64,000 bases of DNA from Treponema sp. Lineage in GTDB: Bacteria > Spirochaetota > Spirochaetia > Treponematales > Treponemataceae. The position numbers were made by a program, and so were the translations under genes. Under the pieces are notes generated by a model that was not told the origin of the DNA, searched no databases, and saw nothing but the letters and a program-made list of their open reading frames with translations. Location: assembly GCA_017551545.1 (NCBI GenBank), contig JAFZLJ010000119.1:19690-83689 (forward strand), given 5' to 3'. The number at the start of each line of letters is the position of its first letter. Within the stretch, counting starts at the first letter, position 1. Positions 15,724 to 23,516 of the stretch are shown here, piece after piece.

Positions 15724-17096
15724 ATTATAAAATAGAAATCCCAAGCCTTAAGCTAGATTTTAAAGTTCCTCCTTCAAAGTCTGTAGTCCACCGAGAATTG
15801 ATTATTGGATTTTTGGAGGCAGTGAAAGAAGGGCGCGGGGTGAATGAACAAAGCGGGGTACCAGAGCGAAGTGTGGTGCCTGAGCGAAGTGTGGTGCCTG
15901 AGCGAAGTGTGGTGCCTGAGGCTCTCGAAGGCCCCCATAAGATCCAATCCATCATCACCCCACAAGAAACCGACAACGATGACATCCGTGCCACCCGCGC
16001 CTGTCTCAAAGCCTTGTACGAAGCAAGCCAGAGTGATGCAACAGAAGTTTACATGCCCTGCAACGAAAGCGGTTCCACCCTGCGTTTTATGATTAGCGTT
16101 GGTGCTGCCTATTTGAATTATGTAGGCTTGGCCCAGAAAAAGAAGTTAGTATTTTTGCCAAAAGGCCGTCTTATCGACCGTCCGCTTGATCAGCTTATTA
16201 CATGCTTGGCTGAGCGCGGTGTTACAGTTGTTGTAGATAAAGAAAAGAATGAAATCACAGTAGAGGGTGTGCTTACTCCGGGCTGTTTTGTTATACAGGG
16301 AAATGTTTCTTCGCAGTATATTTCCGGTTTGCAGATGGCCTTGATTTTGCTGCCTGATTTTACTGTTGAGCTTGATGGGCCGCTTGAGTCAAAAGGGTAT
16401 TATGAATTAACTTTGAATATTTTGAAGAGTCATAATGACGGGGCCCTTCGACAGGCTCAGGGACCCCAGGGGCAATCTATTTCTGAAGGCGACTGGTCCA
16501 GCGCAGCATTTTTGCTTTGTCTTGGTGCCCTTGTTCCAGACGGACAGATTATCTTACACGGTCTGAACAAAGATTCTCTGCAAAAAGATAAAATCATAAT
16601 CAGCATACTGGAACAGTTAGGTTTTACTTTCACCTGGAACAACAGCTCTGTAGAACTTACTGCCCGCCCAGACATAAACAAAACACGCGAACTTGAACTC
16701 AACCTTGATGCCGCCGACTATCCTGACATCGTTCCATACATTGCAATTGTTTCAACCGCATACACAAAATCAACCAGCATCAAAAATATTGAACGCCTGC
16801 ACTTTAAGGAATGCGACCGCGTAGAAGCAACAATAAATGCATTAAAAGCAGCTGGTGGCAACGCTTACGAAAAAGACGGCACTCTTTATATAACAGGCGG
16901 CCACAACGCAGCAGGAGAGCTTTCTGTAAGCACATACAACGACCACCGCATGGCAATGACAGCATGTCTCGTTGCAGCATGGACAGGTCGTCCTGTTTTG
17001 ATAGATAATAAAGAATGTGTAAAAAAATCCTTCCCGGGATTGTTTGAAGTAATAACCCCCGGGGTCCCTGAGCATGTCGAAGGGGCACAAGATTAG
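15720..17096 (+). CDS. aroA: 3-phosphoshikimate 1-carboxyvinyltransferase (EPSP synthase) carrying three repeat-derived segments
   Basis: This 458-residue enzyme transfers the enolpyruvyl group of PEP to shikimate 3-phosphate. Recognisable parts: an N-terminal PPSKSVVHRELI (normally SKSISHRxL), NESGSTLRFM, GSVSSQ-like GNVSSQYISGL, EGDWSSAAFLL, DxPDIVPYIA and the CDR...YNDHRMAMT block. It carries inserts at residues ~41-72 (three perfect 18-bp tandem copies encoding ERSVVP plus a family C unit), ~241-250 (LRQAQGPQGQ) and at the very C-terminus (~448-458). None breaks the frame or a motif. The ATG overlaps aroB (ATGA). It is most likely active despite the inserts. Confidence 0.95.
   Translation: MNYKIEIPSLKLDFKVPPSKSVVHRELIIGFLEAVKEGRGVNEQSGVPERSVVPERSVVPERSVVPEALEGPHKIQSIITPQETDNDDIRATRACLKALYEASQSDATEVYMPCNESGSTLRFMISVGAAYLNYVGLAQKKKLVFLPKGRLIDRPLDQLITCLAERGVTVVVDKEKNEITVEGVLTPGCFVIQGNVSSQYISGLQMALILLPDFTVELDGPLESKGYYELTLNILKSHNDGALRQAQGPQGQSISEGDWSSAAFLLCLGALVPDGQIILHGLNKDSLQKDKIIISILEQLGFTFTWNNSSVELTARPDINKTRELELNLDAADYPDIVPYIAIVSTAYTKSTSIKNIERLHFKECDRVEATINALKAAGGNAYEKDGTLYITGGHNAAGELSVSTYNDHRMAMTACLVAAWTGRPVLIDNKECVKKSFPGLFEVITPGVPEHVEGAQD
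15864..15937. repeat. Three 18-bp tandem repeats plus a family C unit inside aroA
   Basis: The unit gagcgaagtgtggtgcct occurs three times without change (15864-15917), after a diverged copy at 15846-15863, and ends in a family C-like gaggctctcgaaggcccc. Each unit adds six residues. Tandem 18-mers can change copy number without breaking the frame. Confidence 0.9.
16441..16468. repeat. Family C repeat inside aroA
   Basis: It reads gggcccttcgacaggctcag and continues ggacccc. In this frame it encodes LRQAQGP. Confidence 0.9.
17061..17086. repeat. Family C repeat at the 3' end of aroA
   Basis: It reads ggggtccctgagcatgtcga and continues aggggc, encoding GVPEHVEG just before the aroA stop codon. 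Confidence 0.9.
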
Positions 17097-17106
17097 AGAG
17101 GACATT

Positions 17107-18186
17107 ATGCAGGAATACAATTGGTTTACTGGAACTAACCTTAAAGTTGGCATCTACGGGGAATCTCACAGCGAGTCCATTGGTGTACGCCTCGAAGGTC
17201 TAGCCTGTGACAAGCTCGACACCAACGCTCTTGCTGCATTTATGAAACGCCGTGCTCCAGGCCAGAATGACTGGTCTACCCCACGCAAAGAAGCCGATGA
17301 AGTTATTGTAGATACCTTGCAGAATGGTTTGTTCGAAGCACATATCCAGAACACAAATACAAAACCACATGATTATTCAAACTTGTTACGAACCCCTCGT
17401 CCTGGCCACGCAGATTTTACTGCAAGACTCAAATATGGTGAAAGTTTTAATTCATCAGGTGGCGGTGCTTTTTCGGGAAGACTCACAGCTCCTTTGTGTG
17501 CTGCAGGCTTTCTTGCAATGAGCTATCTTGAACAGAAAGGAATAAAAATAAACGCACATATAAAATCAATTGCCGGTGTAAAGGATGAGTCCTACAACTT
17601 TGACGACCGCGCAGAAGAAAAAGCATTCCTTGAAAAACTTTCAGCCGTTCCACAAAAAGAGTTCCCCGTAATTGATGACGCAAAAGGCGAGCTTATGAAA
17701 GAAGCAATTGCCAAAGCCCGTGCCAACAACGACTCTGTAGGCGGCACAATTGAAGTTGTAATTCAGGGATTACCAGGCGGAATAGGCGGCCCGATTTTCG
17801 AAGGCATAGAAGCAAAAATTGCCGCCTTGTGTTTTGCAGTTCCAGCATGTAAAGGTGTAGAATTTGGTAATGGGTTTGGTGCTGCGGAATTAACAGGGGC
17901 TACTAATAATGATAGCTTTGTTTTTGCAGAAGGGCTAAAACTGAAAACCAACCGTTGCGGTGGCATTCTTGGGGGCATAAGCGTTGGCGGTACTGTTGCA
18001 CCAATTGTTTTTGATGTAGCTGTAAAACCAACACCAACAATTTCAAAAGAGCAGAACACAGTAGACTTAGAAACAAAATCAAATACAACAATAACTGTAG
18101 GCGGACGACACGACCCTTGTATTGTTCCGCGTGCAGTTCCTGTATATGAAGCTGTTGCAGCTCTTGCTCTTGCAGATTTTATTTAG
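17107..18186 (+). CDS. aroC: Chorismate synthase
   Basis: This 359-residue FMN-dependent enzyme eliminates phosphate from EPSP to give chorismate, the last common aromatic precursor. Signature regions are GESHSESIGVRLEG (~18-31), RPGHADF with a substituted neighbourhood (~96-102), SGGGAFSGRLTA (~118-129), GNGFGAAEL and GGILGGISVGG; the end has RHDPCIVPRAVPVYEA. I chose the ATG at 17107 (GAGAGGAC upstream), not the in-frame ATG at 17074, which lies in the aroA repeat. Its stop overlaps the convergent GNAT gene by 4 nt, closing the operon. Confidence 0.97.
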   Translation: MQEYNWFTGTNLKVGIYGESHSESIGVRLEGLACDKLDTNALAAFMKRRAPGQNDWSTPRKEADEVIVDTLQNGLFEAHIQNTNTKPHDYSNLLRTPRPGHADFTARLKYGESFNSSGGGAFSGRLTAPLCAAGFLAMSYLEQKGIKINAHIKSIAGVKDESYNFDDRAEEKAFLEKLSAVPQKEFPVIDDAKGELMKEAIAKARANNDSVGGTIEVVIQGLPGGIGGPIFEGIEAKIAALCFAVPACKGVEFGNGFGAAELTGATNNDSFVFAEGLKLKTNRCGGILGGISVGGTVAPIVFDVAVKPTPTISKEQNTVDLETKSNTTITVGGRHDPCIVPRAVPVYEAVAALALADFI

Positions 18187-18620
18187 AATCTAATAATAAA
18201 CGCTTTTTTACTTGTATCATCAAAACCAAGTGAGCGGTAAAAATCATGAGCTCCGGTGCGGGTAATTCCACTTTCAAGAAAGACCTTGTAACAGTTCTGT
18301 TCTTTTGCAAGTTCAATGGCTTTTTTTAGAAGCTGGCTTCCAACTCCTTTGCCACGCCATTTTTCGTCCGTTACAACATTTTCTATAAAACCAATCGGTC
18401 TACCCTGGTTGCTGAAATTGGGGATGATTGTCAAAAAGCAGGTTGCAATAAGCTGGTCATTTTCGTAGGCGCCAAGGTAAGTGATTTTATCATCATTTTG
18501 AATCTGTTCCCAAATCTCTTCACGCTTTTGTGCCGGTAAACCTTCATTTATAGGACTAAGCTGAACATACAAATCCATCAGTGTGTCTAAATCTTTTTGT
18601 GAAATTTTTCGTATTTCCAT
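18183..18620 (-). CDS. GNAT family N-acetyltransferase
   Basis: This 145-residue protein has the GNAT fold: a starting MEIRKISQKDLDTLMDLY, the beta4 FIENVVTDEKWRGKGVGSQLLKKAIELAKEQ block with the acetyl-CoA loop RGKGVG, and a closing YKVFLESG...GAHDFYRSLGF. The acetylated substrate is unknown. It has its own start with TATAAT 6 nt upstream and no Shine-Dalgarno, so it is probably leaderless and regulated apart from the aro genes. Confidence 0.9.
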   Translation of the reverse strand: MEIRKISQKDLDTLMDLYVQLSPINEGLPAQKREEIWEQIQNDDKITYLGAYENDQLIATCFLTIIPNFSNQGRPIGFIENVVTDEKWRGKGVGSQLLKKAIELAKEQNCYKVFLESGITRTGAHDFYRSLGFDDTSKKAFIIRF

Positions 18621-18626
18621 AAGTTC

Positions 18627-18632
18627 ATTATA
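18627..18632 (-). promoter_or_regulatory. -10 box, leaderless start of the GNAT gene
   Basis: TATAAT on the minus strand ends 6 nt before the ATG at 18620. Confidence 0.6.
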
Positions 18633-18684
18633 ACAGAAAAAGTTAAAATATCATAATCCTGTGGATTTTTCTTATCTCAAATGA

Positions 18685-18690
18685 TAGTAT
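18685..18690 (+). promoter_or_regulatory. -10 box, leaderless start of the chorismate mutase gene
   Basis: TAGTAT ends 7 nt before the ATG at 18698, with no Shine-Dalgarno. The -35 region is weak. Confidence 0.5.
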
Positions 18691-18697
18691 CATACAC

Positions 18698-18970
18698 ATG
18701 GAAAATACTGATAATTCTTTAGCTGATTTGCGGTTACAGATAGACGCCGCTGATGATAAGGTACTGGCAGCACTTGCAGAACGCATGAAGGTTGCTAAAA
18801 AAATTGGTGAACTTAAAAAAGAAAGCGGTGGTGCAGTTATGGATGCAGACCGCGAAGCACAAAAACTTGTTGTACTGCAGGAAAAGGCTGATAAAATTCT
18901 TAAGCCGTATATAAGCAGAATCTATAGTGTTCTTTTTGAAGTATCGCGGGATTTGCAGTCAAAGTTATAA
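18698..18970 (+). CDS. aroQ: Chorismate mutase (AroQ type, monofunctional)
   Basis: This 90-residue all-helical protein matches the AroQ fold. It starts LADLRLQIDAADDKVLAALAERMKVAKKIGELK (the Arg, the Lys of KKIGELK, and the Asp/Arg pair are the usual active-site residues) and ends with the YSRIYSVLFEVSRDLQ helix pattern. It rearranges chorismate to prephenate, the substrate of TyrA. It is a stand-alone enzyme, not fused to a dehydratase. A separate promoter suggests control independent of the tyrosine leader. The aroE-aroK fusion follows after a family B repeat. Confidence 0.9.
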   Translation: MENTDNSLADLRLQIDAADDKVLAALAERMKVAKKIGELKKESGGAVMDADREAQKLVVLQEKADKILKPYISRIYSVLFEVSRDLQSKL

Positions 18971-18977
18971 AATCAGC

Positions 18978-19063
18978 GTCATTGCGAGGAGCGTAGCGAC
19001 GTGGCAATCCATAAAGAAATAGGCATTCTAATATGTGGATTGCCACGCTTCGCTCGCAATGAC
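18978..19063. repeat. Family B repeat (copy 3)
   Basis: Inverted arms (gtcattgcgaggagcgtagc... and ...cgcttcgctcgcaatgac) surround a short AT-rich centre. The element is open in the aroE frame, which gives a false upstream start at 19001. Confidence 0.88.
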
Positions 19064-19078
19064 GAAGGAATTGAAAAT

Positions 19079-20308
19079 ATGAAATTCGGAGTTCTGGGAA
19101 AATCATTGCCTCATACATATTCGCCGCAGATTCATAAGGAATTTGCGGATTATGAATATACTGTTCTTGAACGCACAGAAGAGCAGGTTCATGACCTATT
19201 CAAAGGCGCAGAAGGGCTGGATGGTTTTAATGTAACAATTCCATATAAAAAACTTGCTGCAAGCTTGTGTACAGAACTTTCTGAAGAAGCAAAAGAGCTT
19301 GGTGCAGTAAACACAGTTGTAAAAACTCCGGATGGTTTTAAAGGCTATAATACAGATGTGTTCGGATTTAAGTACATGCTCCAAAGCGCAGGCATAGATC
19401 CAGCCGGCAAAAACTGTCTCATCCTTGGTACAGGCGGCGCAAGTGTTGCAGTAGAGTATGCACTGAAAAAAATGGGTGCTGCAAAGATTGATTTTTGTTC
19501 CCGTTCAGGCCAGATAAATTATGAAAATGTTTACACCGTTGCCCAGGATTCTGAGGTTATTGTAAACACAACACCAGTAGGCATGTTCCCGGAAATTGAT
19601 AATTCTCCGATTGATCTTTCTCAATTTAAAAATCTTTATGCCGCAACAGACATCGTTTATAATCCTTCACGCACAAAGTTTTTGCAGCAGGCACAGGAGC
19701 TTGGTGTAAAAAATGCAGGCGGACTTAGTATGCTGGTAGCGCAGGCTTGGGAAGCGAGCAGGTTTTTTACAAGAGGACAAGGCACCGTGGTCCCTGAGCT
19801 TGTCGAAGGGCCACAACATGATGACATCTCCTCTGTAATAGAAAAACTCCAATCCCAGATGCTCAACATCACACTTATTGGTATGCCGGGCTCTGGAAAA
19901 ACTACTCTTGGTAAAAAGCTTGCAAAAGAAAAAGGCCGCACGTTTGTAGATCTGGATGACAAGTTCAAAGAAGAATACAACATCACCCCGGCAGAAGTAA
20001 TTACACAAAAAGGTGAAGACGAATTCCGCTGCATGGAAACTGCGCTTGCAAAAAAAATCCTGCCACAATCAGGACTTGTAATTGCAACAGGTGGCGGCAT
20101 TGTAACACGCAAAGAAAACTGGTTTTATCTGAAGGCTAATTCAAAAGTTATTTACATTGAGCGCCCGCTGGAGTTCCTTTTAAAACAGGACACTTCTAAC
20201 AGACCGTTGAGTCAGAATAATAAAATAGAGGAACTCTATAAAGCAAGAGTTCCTCTTTATGAAAAAGTCTGTGATGAAAAGTGGATTGCCGCGCTTCGCT
20301 CGCAATGA
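19079..20308 (+). CDS. aroE-aroK: Shikimate dehydrogenase - shikimate kinase fusion
   Basis: This 409-residue bifunctional protein begins with shikimate dehydrogenase (1-~235): GKSLPHTYSPQIHK, the catalytic-Lys region FNVTIPYKK, AVNTVV, GYNTDVFGF, the LGTGGASVAVEYAL nucleotide fold and VNTTPVGM. Shikimate kinase follows (~262-400): Walker A IGMPGSGKTTLGKKL, DLDDKFKE, ATGGGIVTR and RPLSQNN. The linker holds a family C repeat (VVPELVEGPQ, ~237-246). The last eight residues and the stop codon come from a family B half-element. It reduces dehydroshikimate and phosphorylates shikimate. The ATG at 19079 follows AAGGA; the ATG at 19001 lies in a repeat. No 3-dehydroquinase is in the window. Confidence 0.95.
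   Translation: MKFGVLGKSLPHTYSPQIHKEFADYEYTVLERTEEQVHDLFKGAEGLDGFNVTIPYKKLAASLCTELSEEAKELGAVNTVVKTPDGFKGYNTDVFGFKYMLQSAGIDPAGKNCLILGTGGASVAVEYALKKMGAAKIDFCSRSGQINYENVYTVAQDSEVIVNTTPVGMFPEIDNSPIDLSQFKNLYAATDIVYNPSRTKFLQQAQELGVKNAGGLSMLVAQAWEASRFFTRGQGTVVPELVEGPQHDDISSVIEKLQSQMLNITLIGMPGSGKTTLGKKLAKEKGRTFVDLDDKFKEEYNITPAEVITQKGEDEFRCMETALAKKILPQSGLVIATGGGIVTRKENWFYLKANSKVIYIERPLEFLLKQDTSNRPLSQNNKIEELYKARVPLYEKVCDEKWIAALRSQ
19788..19812. repeat. Family C repeat in the aroE-aroK linker
   Basis: It reads tggtccctgagcttgtcgaa and continues gggcc. It encodes VVPELVEGP at the junction between the two enzyme domains. Confidence 0.9.
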
Positions 20309-20309
20309 C
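20283..20309. repeat. Family B half-element supplying the aroE-aroK stop codon
   Basis: A single right half (ggattgccgcgcttcgctcg then caatgac). The TGA inside its caatgac end is the stop codon of the upstream gene. Confidence 0.85.
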
Positions 20310-20312
20310 GGA

Positions 20313-23300
20313 TTATCCCGGAATATGAATAATCTCTCGCGGTTTACTTCCGTTGGCTGGACCTACAATGCCGCGCTCTTCCATTTCTTCAACGAGTCGT
20401 GCTGCACGGTTGTATCCAATCTTCAAGCGACGCTGGATGTAGCTGGCACTTGCCTTTCCTGACTGAACGACAATTTCCAAAGCCTGATCATACAAAGGAT
20501 CTTCGTCCATGTTGTTTCCAAAAAGGTCTACGTTTCCTTCTTCGTCTTCTTCATCTTCAACGAAAATCTGATCATCAATATATTCTGGTTCACCGTACTG
20601 CTTAACGTAATCAACAACCTTTTCTACTTCGTTGTCATCAAGGTAAGTTCCCTGAATACGAATAGGAGCTGGATCAACAGCAGAAGCATAAAGCATATCA
20701 CCACGGCCAAGAAGTTTTTCGGCACCAACTCCGTCAATAATAATCTGAGAGTCAATTCGCTGAGCAACCATAAATGCAATTCGGCTTGGGATGTTAGCCT
20801 TAATCAAACCGGTGATTACATTTGTAGACGGACGCTGTGTTGCAAGTACAAGGTGAATACCAACGGCACGGCTCATAGCTGTAAGACGAGCTACAATATT
20901 TTCAAGTTCCTTACCGCTTGTTGCCATAAGGTCAGCAAACTCATCAATGATTACAACAATGTAAGGAAGCTTTTCTGTAGCAATGTTGCGTTCCTTAATT
21001 CGTTCGTTGTAGCTTGAAATATCGCGTACACCAAGTCCATCAAGAAGAGCATAGCGGCGTTCCATTTCGCACAGACAATACTGCAATGCCTGGATAGCCT
21101 TCTTTGGTTCAGTAATAACCGGTGTAAGCAAATGTGGAATATTATTATAAAGCTTAAGCTCAACAACCTTAGGGTCAACAAGAATCATCTTTACGTCTTT
21201 GAAAGAACGCTTGTAAAGAATTGATGTAATCAAGCTGTTTACACAAACAGATTTTCCGGAACCAGTTGCACCGGCAATGAGCATATGCGGTGTTTTTACA
21301 AGGTCAACAAGCTGAGCCTTTCCAAGAATATCTTTTCCCAGAATTACAGGGATTTTCATTTTGTTCCATTCAGGCAAATCCATTTCTATAATTTCACGGA
21401 AGCCTACAACACTGCGGCGCTTGTTTGGAACTTCAATACCAACTGCCTGCTTACCAGGAATAGGAGCAACAATACGAACTGACTGTGCTGCAAGACTGAG
21501 AGCGATGTTATCCTGCAAAGCAACAATCTTACTGAGTTTTACGCCAGGCGCCGGAAGGATTTCGAACATTGTAACAACAGGGCCTTTTTTAATACCAATG
21601 ATGTCTGCATCAATGTTGAATTCTGCAAGAGTCTGCTTGAGGTTTACAGAAGCCTGTTTTGTTTCGTCATCAATAACCCAGTACTGGTCATCTTTATATG
21701 CTGTAAGAAGGTCAGACGGAATTACGTATGGACCTTTTTTTGTAGCCTTTTTAGATTTTGGAGCAGTGCCTTCAATTACCTTTGTCTGAGGTGTATTTTC
21801 TTCCTGCTGTGCGTTGAAGAAATCTGTAAGCTCGTCGGCAGTAAGATTGTTTGCACGGCCAATATTCGGATTCAATTCCGGAGAAAGAATTTCATCACTG
21901 TCGTCCAGAGTTTCTTCAAAAGCGGCGTCTACATCAAAAAGAGAATCATCATTGCTTTCGCTGTCATCAGATCCACGGCGGATATCTTCTTCCATGTCAG
22001 AGAAAACATTTCCGGCAGCATTTGAAACATTAGAGAAGTTTATACTTTTTTCCTGTTTTGCAATCTGATTGAATACTGTGTTGTCAACTTCCATTTCTTC
22101 TGGAATTGGTTCAATATCATCAGACAAATCTTCGTTTACAGGAAGGTTGTTAGGGTCAACATCAAAGAAATCAGGGTCCAGAGTTTTTTCTGCAAGCGAA
22201 ATCTTTCTAGGATATTTTGAATTTATATTCTGTGCTGCAGCATAAGGGTCGTTATCGTCTGATTTTTCCTGGTCAGCAGCAGCTTCTTCATCCTTAAGCG
22301 AAATTGTGTTCGGCAGATTTTTGTTTGTAACAACTTTGTTTATATATTTTGCAGATTCGTAAGGAGAAGCTTCTGATTTTTCTTCAAGCTCATCTGGCGA
22401 GAAAGAAAGTTCAGGATCATTTTCATCAAAATCTTCTACATAGTCTGGAGGAAGTTCTGCAGGGGCTGGAGGAACATTGTCCCATTCAAGCTCGTCTACA
22501 GCATTTTCTGCAGGAACATCTTCCGAAAGCAAAGCGGCATATTCTTCCTGAGAAATAATTGAAGCAGGATTTTTTGGCTGAGCGTCTTCTTCGGCAGGAG
22601 CAGCTGCAGGGGTTGGAGCAGGTGCGGCAGTTGCAGCAACGGGCTCGGCAGGAGCAGCTTCTACACTTGGTTTATCTCCATCCAGGTTATCATAATCATC
22701 TATGCTAGGAATATCTGCTTCGTATAATTCTTCTGCAGATTCCATAAGTGCTTCGAAAGAATCATCCTTCTTTTTCTTTTTGAGTTTATTAAGTGCTTTG
22801 TCGAATACTGTTTTTTTAGCACCAATTTTCTTGTATTTAAACTGAGTATCTTCTTTTTCCGAATCTTCAGAATCATCGGCCGGTTCGTCATCAGCTTCGT
22901 CTTCATCATCGTTTTCTTCAAAATCACCTTCAGTTTCATCAACAAACTCAATAGAGTCTTCTGAATCGTCGTCAAAATCATCTTCTGAATATTTTGGAGG
23001 TTCTTTTCCTTTATAGAAAATCCTGCGGTTAACAGATTCTGCAATTACACCAGCGCCAAGAATTTCAATAATTACAAGCATAAGGCCTGTAACACCGGCA
23101 ATTACAGCTTTAATAATGCCGGAAGTTCCATCGGAACCACCACTAAGCGCACCTCGACAGATTTTTTCTGTAAAAACGCATGTAAAAAACGGCAGGATTG
23201 CTGTTATAAGGCGCATTGTTTTTTGAGCAGTCCAGATTGAAGCAAAACAGTAAAGACCCGAAATCAAAAGGAAAATCGGAATCAGAATGCTTGAGAATCC

Positions 23301-23465
23301 ATAAACTGTAATGAGCATATTTCCTACATAGTAGAAAATGTTGTTATGCCCAGGGCCTCCCACACCAAAATCGAGGAGCTGCAACAACAGACATATAGAA
23401 AAAACTGCAGCAAGAGCAAGTAAAATTGTGCCTGTTATAATACTAGATTTATTAGACGATTTCAT
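20313..23465 (-). CDS. ftsK: DNA translocase FtsK/SpoIIIE
   Basis: This 1050-residue protein has four membrane helices in the first ~160 residues, then a long acidic and Ala/Pro-rich linker (~165-555), longer than in minimal FtsK. The motor (~575-950) shows the Walker A AGATGSGKSVCVNS, Walker B YIVVIIDEFADLM and LATQRPSTNVITG. The C-terminal gamma winged helix (~985-1045) has ASASYIQRRLKIGYNRAARLVEEMEERGIVG. It pumps chromosome ends through the closing septum and activates XerCD at dif. GATAAT lies 6 nt before the start, suggesting leaderless initiation. It is divergent from pfkA with a 51-bp gap. Confidence 0.97.
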   Translation of the reverse strand: MKSSNKSSIITGTILLALAAVFSICLLLQLLDFGVGGPGHNNIFYYVGNMLITVYGFSSILIPIFLLISGLYCFASIWTAQKTMRLITAILPFFTCVFTEKICRGALSGGSDGTSGIIKAVIAGVTGLMLVIIEILGAGVIAESVNRRIFYKGKEPPKYSEDDFDDDSEDSIEFVDETEGDFEENDDEDEADDEPADDSEDSEKEDTQFKYKKIGAKKTVFDKALNKLKKKKKDDSFEALMESAEELYEADIPSIDDYDNLDGDKPSVEAAPAEPVAATAAPAPTPAAAPAEEDAQPKNPASIISQEEYAALLSEDVPAENAVDELEWDNVPPAPAELPPDYVEDFDENDPELSFSPDELEEKSEASPYESAKYINKVVTNKNLPNTISLKDEEAAADQEKSDDNDPYAAAQNINSKYPRKISLAEKTLDPDFFDVDPNNLPVNEDLSDDIEPIPEEMEVDNTVFNQIAKQEKSINFSNVSNAAGNVFSDMEEDIRRGSDDSESNDDSLFDVDAAFEETLDDSDEILSPELNPNIGRANNLTADELTDFFNAQQEENTPQTKVIEGTAPKSKKATKKGPYVIPSDLLTAYKDDQYWVIDDETKQASVNLKQTLAEFNIDADIIGIKKGPVVTMFEILPAPGVKLSKIVALQDNIALSLAAQSVRIVAPIPGKQAVGIEVPNKRRSVVGFREIIEMDLPEWNKMKIPVILGKDILGKAQLVDLVKTPHMLIAGATGSGKSVCVNSLITSILYKRSFKDVKMILVDPKVVELKLYNNIPHLLTPVITEPKKAIQALQYCLCEMERRYALLDGLGVRDISSYNERIKERNIATEKLPYIVVIIDEFADLMATSGKELENIVARLTAMSRAVGIHLVLATQRPSTNVITGLIKANIPSRIAFMVAQRIDSQIIIDGVGAEKLLGRGDMLYASAVDPAPIRIQGTYLDDNEVEKVVDYVKQYGEPEYIDDQIFVEDEEDEEGNVDLFGNNMDEDPLYDQALEIVVQSGKASASYIQRRLKIGYNRAARLVEEMEERGIVGPANGSKPREIIHIPG

Positions 23466-23471
23466 ATTTTA

Positions 23472-23477
23472 ATTATC
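23472..23477 (-). promoter_or_regulatory. -10 box, leaderless start of ftsK
   Basis: GATAAT on the minus strand ends 6 nt before the ATG at 23465. Confidence 0.5.
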
Positions 23478-23503
23478 GTCTTTTAGAAAAATGAGTTTAG
23501 TGT

Positions 23504-23509
23504 TATAAT
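23504..23509 (+). promoter_or_regulatory. -10 box, leaderless start of pfkA
   Basis: TATAAT ends 7 nt before the ATG at 23517, with no Shine-Dalgarno. Confidence 0.6.
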
Positions 23510-23516
23510 TTTATTT

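Noticed and set aside
15864..15917. Tandem repeats as a CRISPR array
   Set aside because: The units are contiguous 18-mers without spacers and lie in a coding gene; no cas genes occur in the window.
19001..19078. Longer aroE N-terminus starting at 19001
   Set aside because: This part is read from a family B repeat (peptide LPRFARND), and the conserved protein begins at 19079 behind AAGGA.
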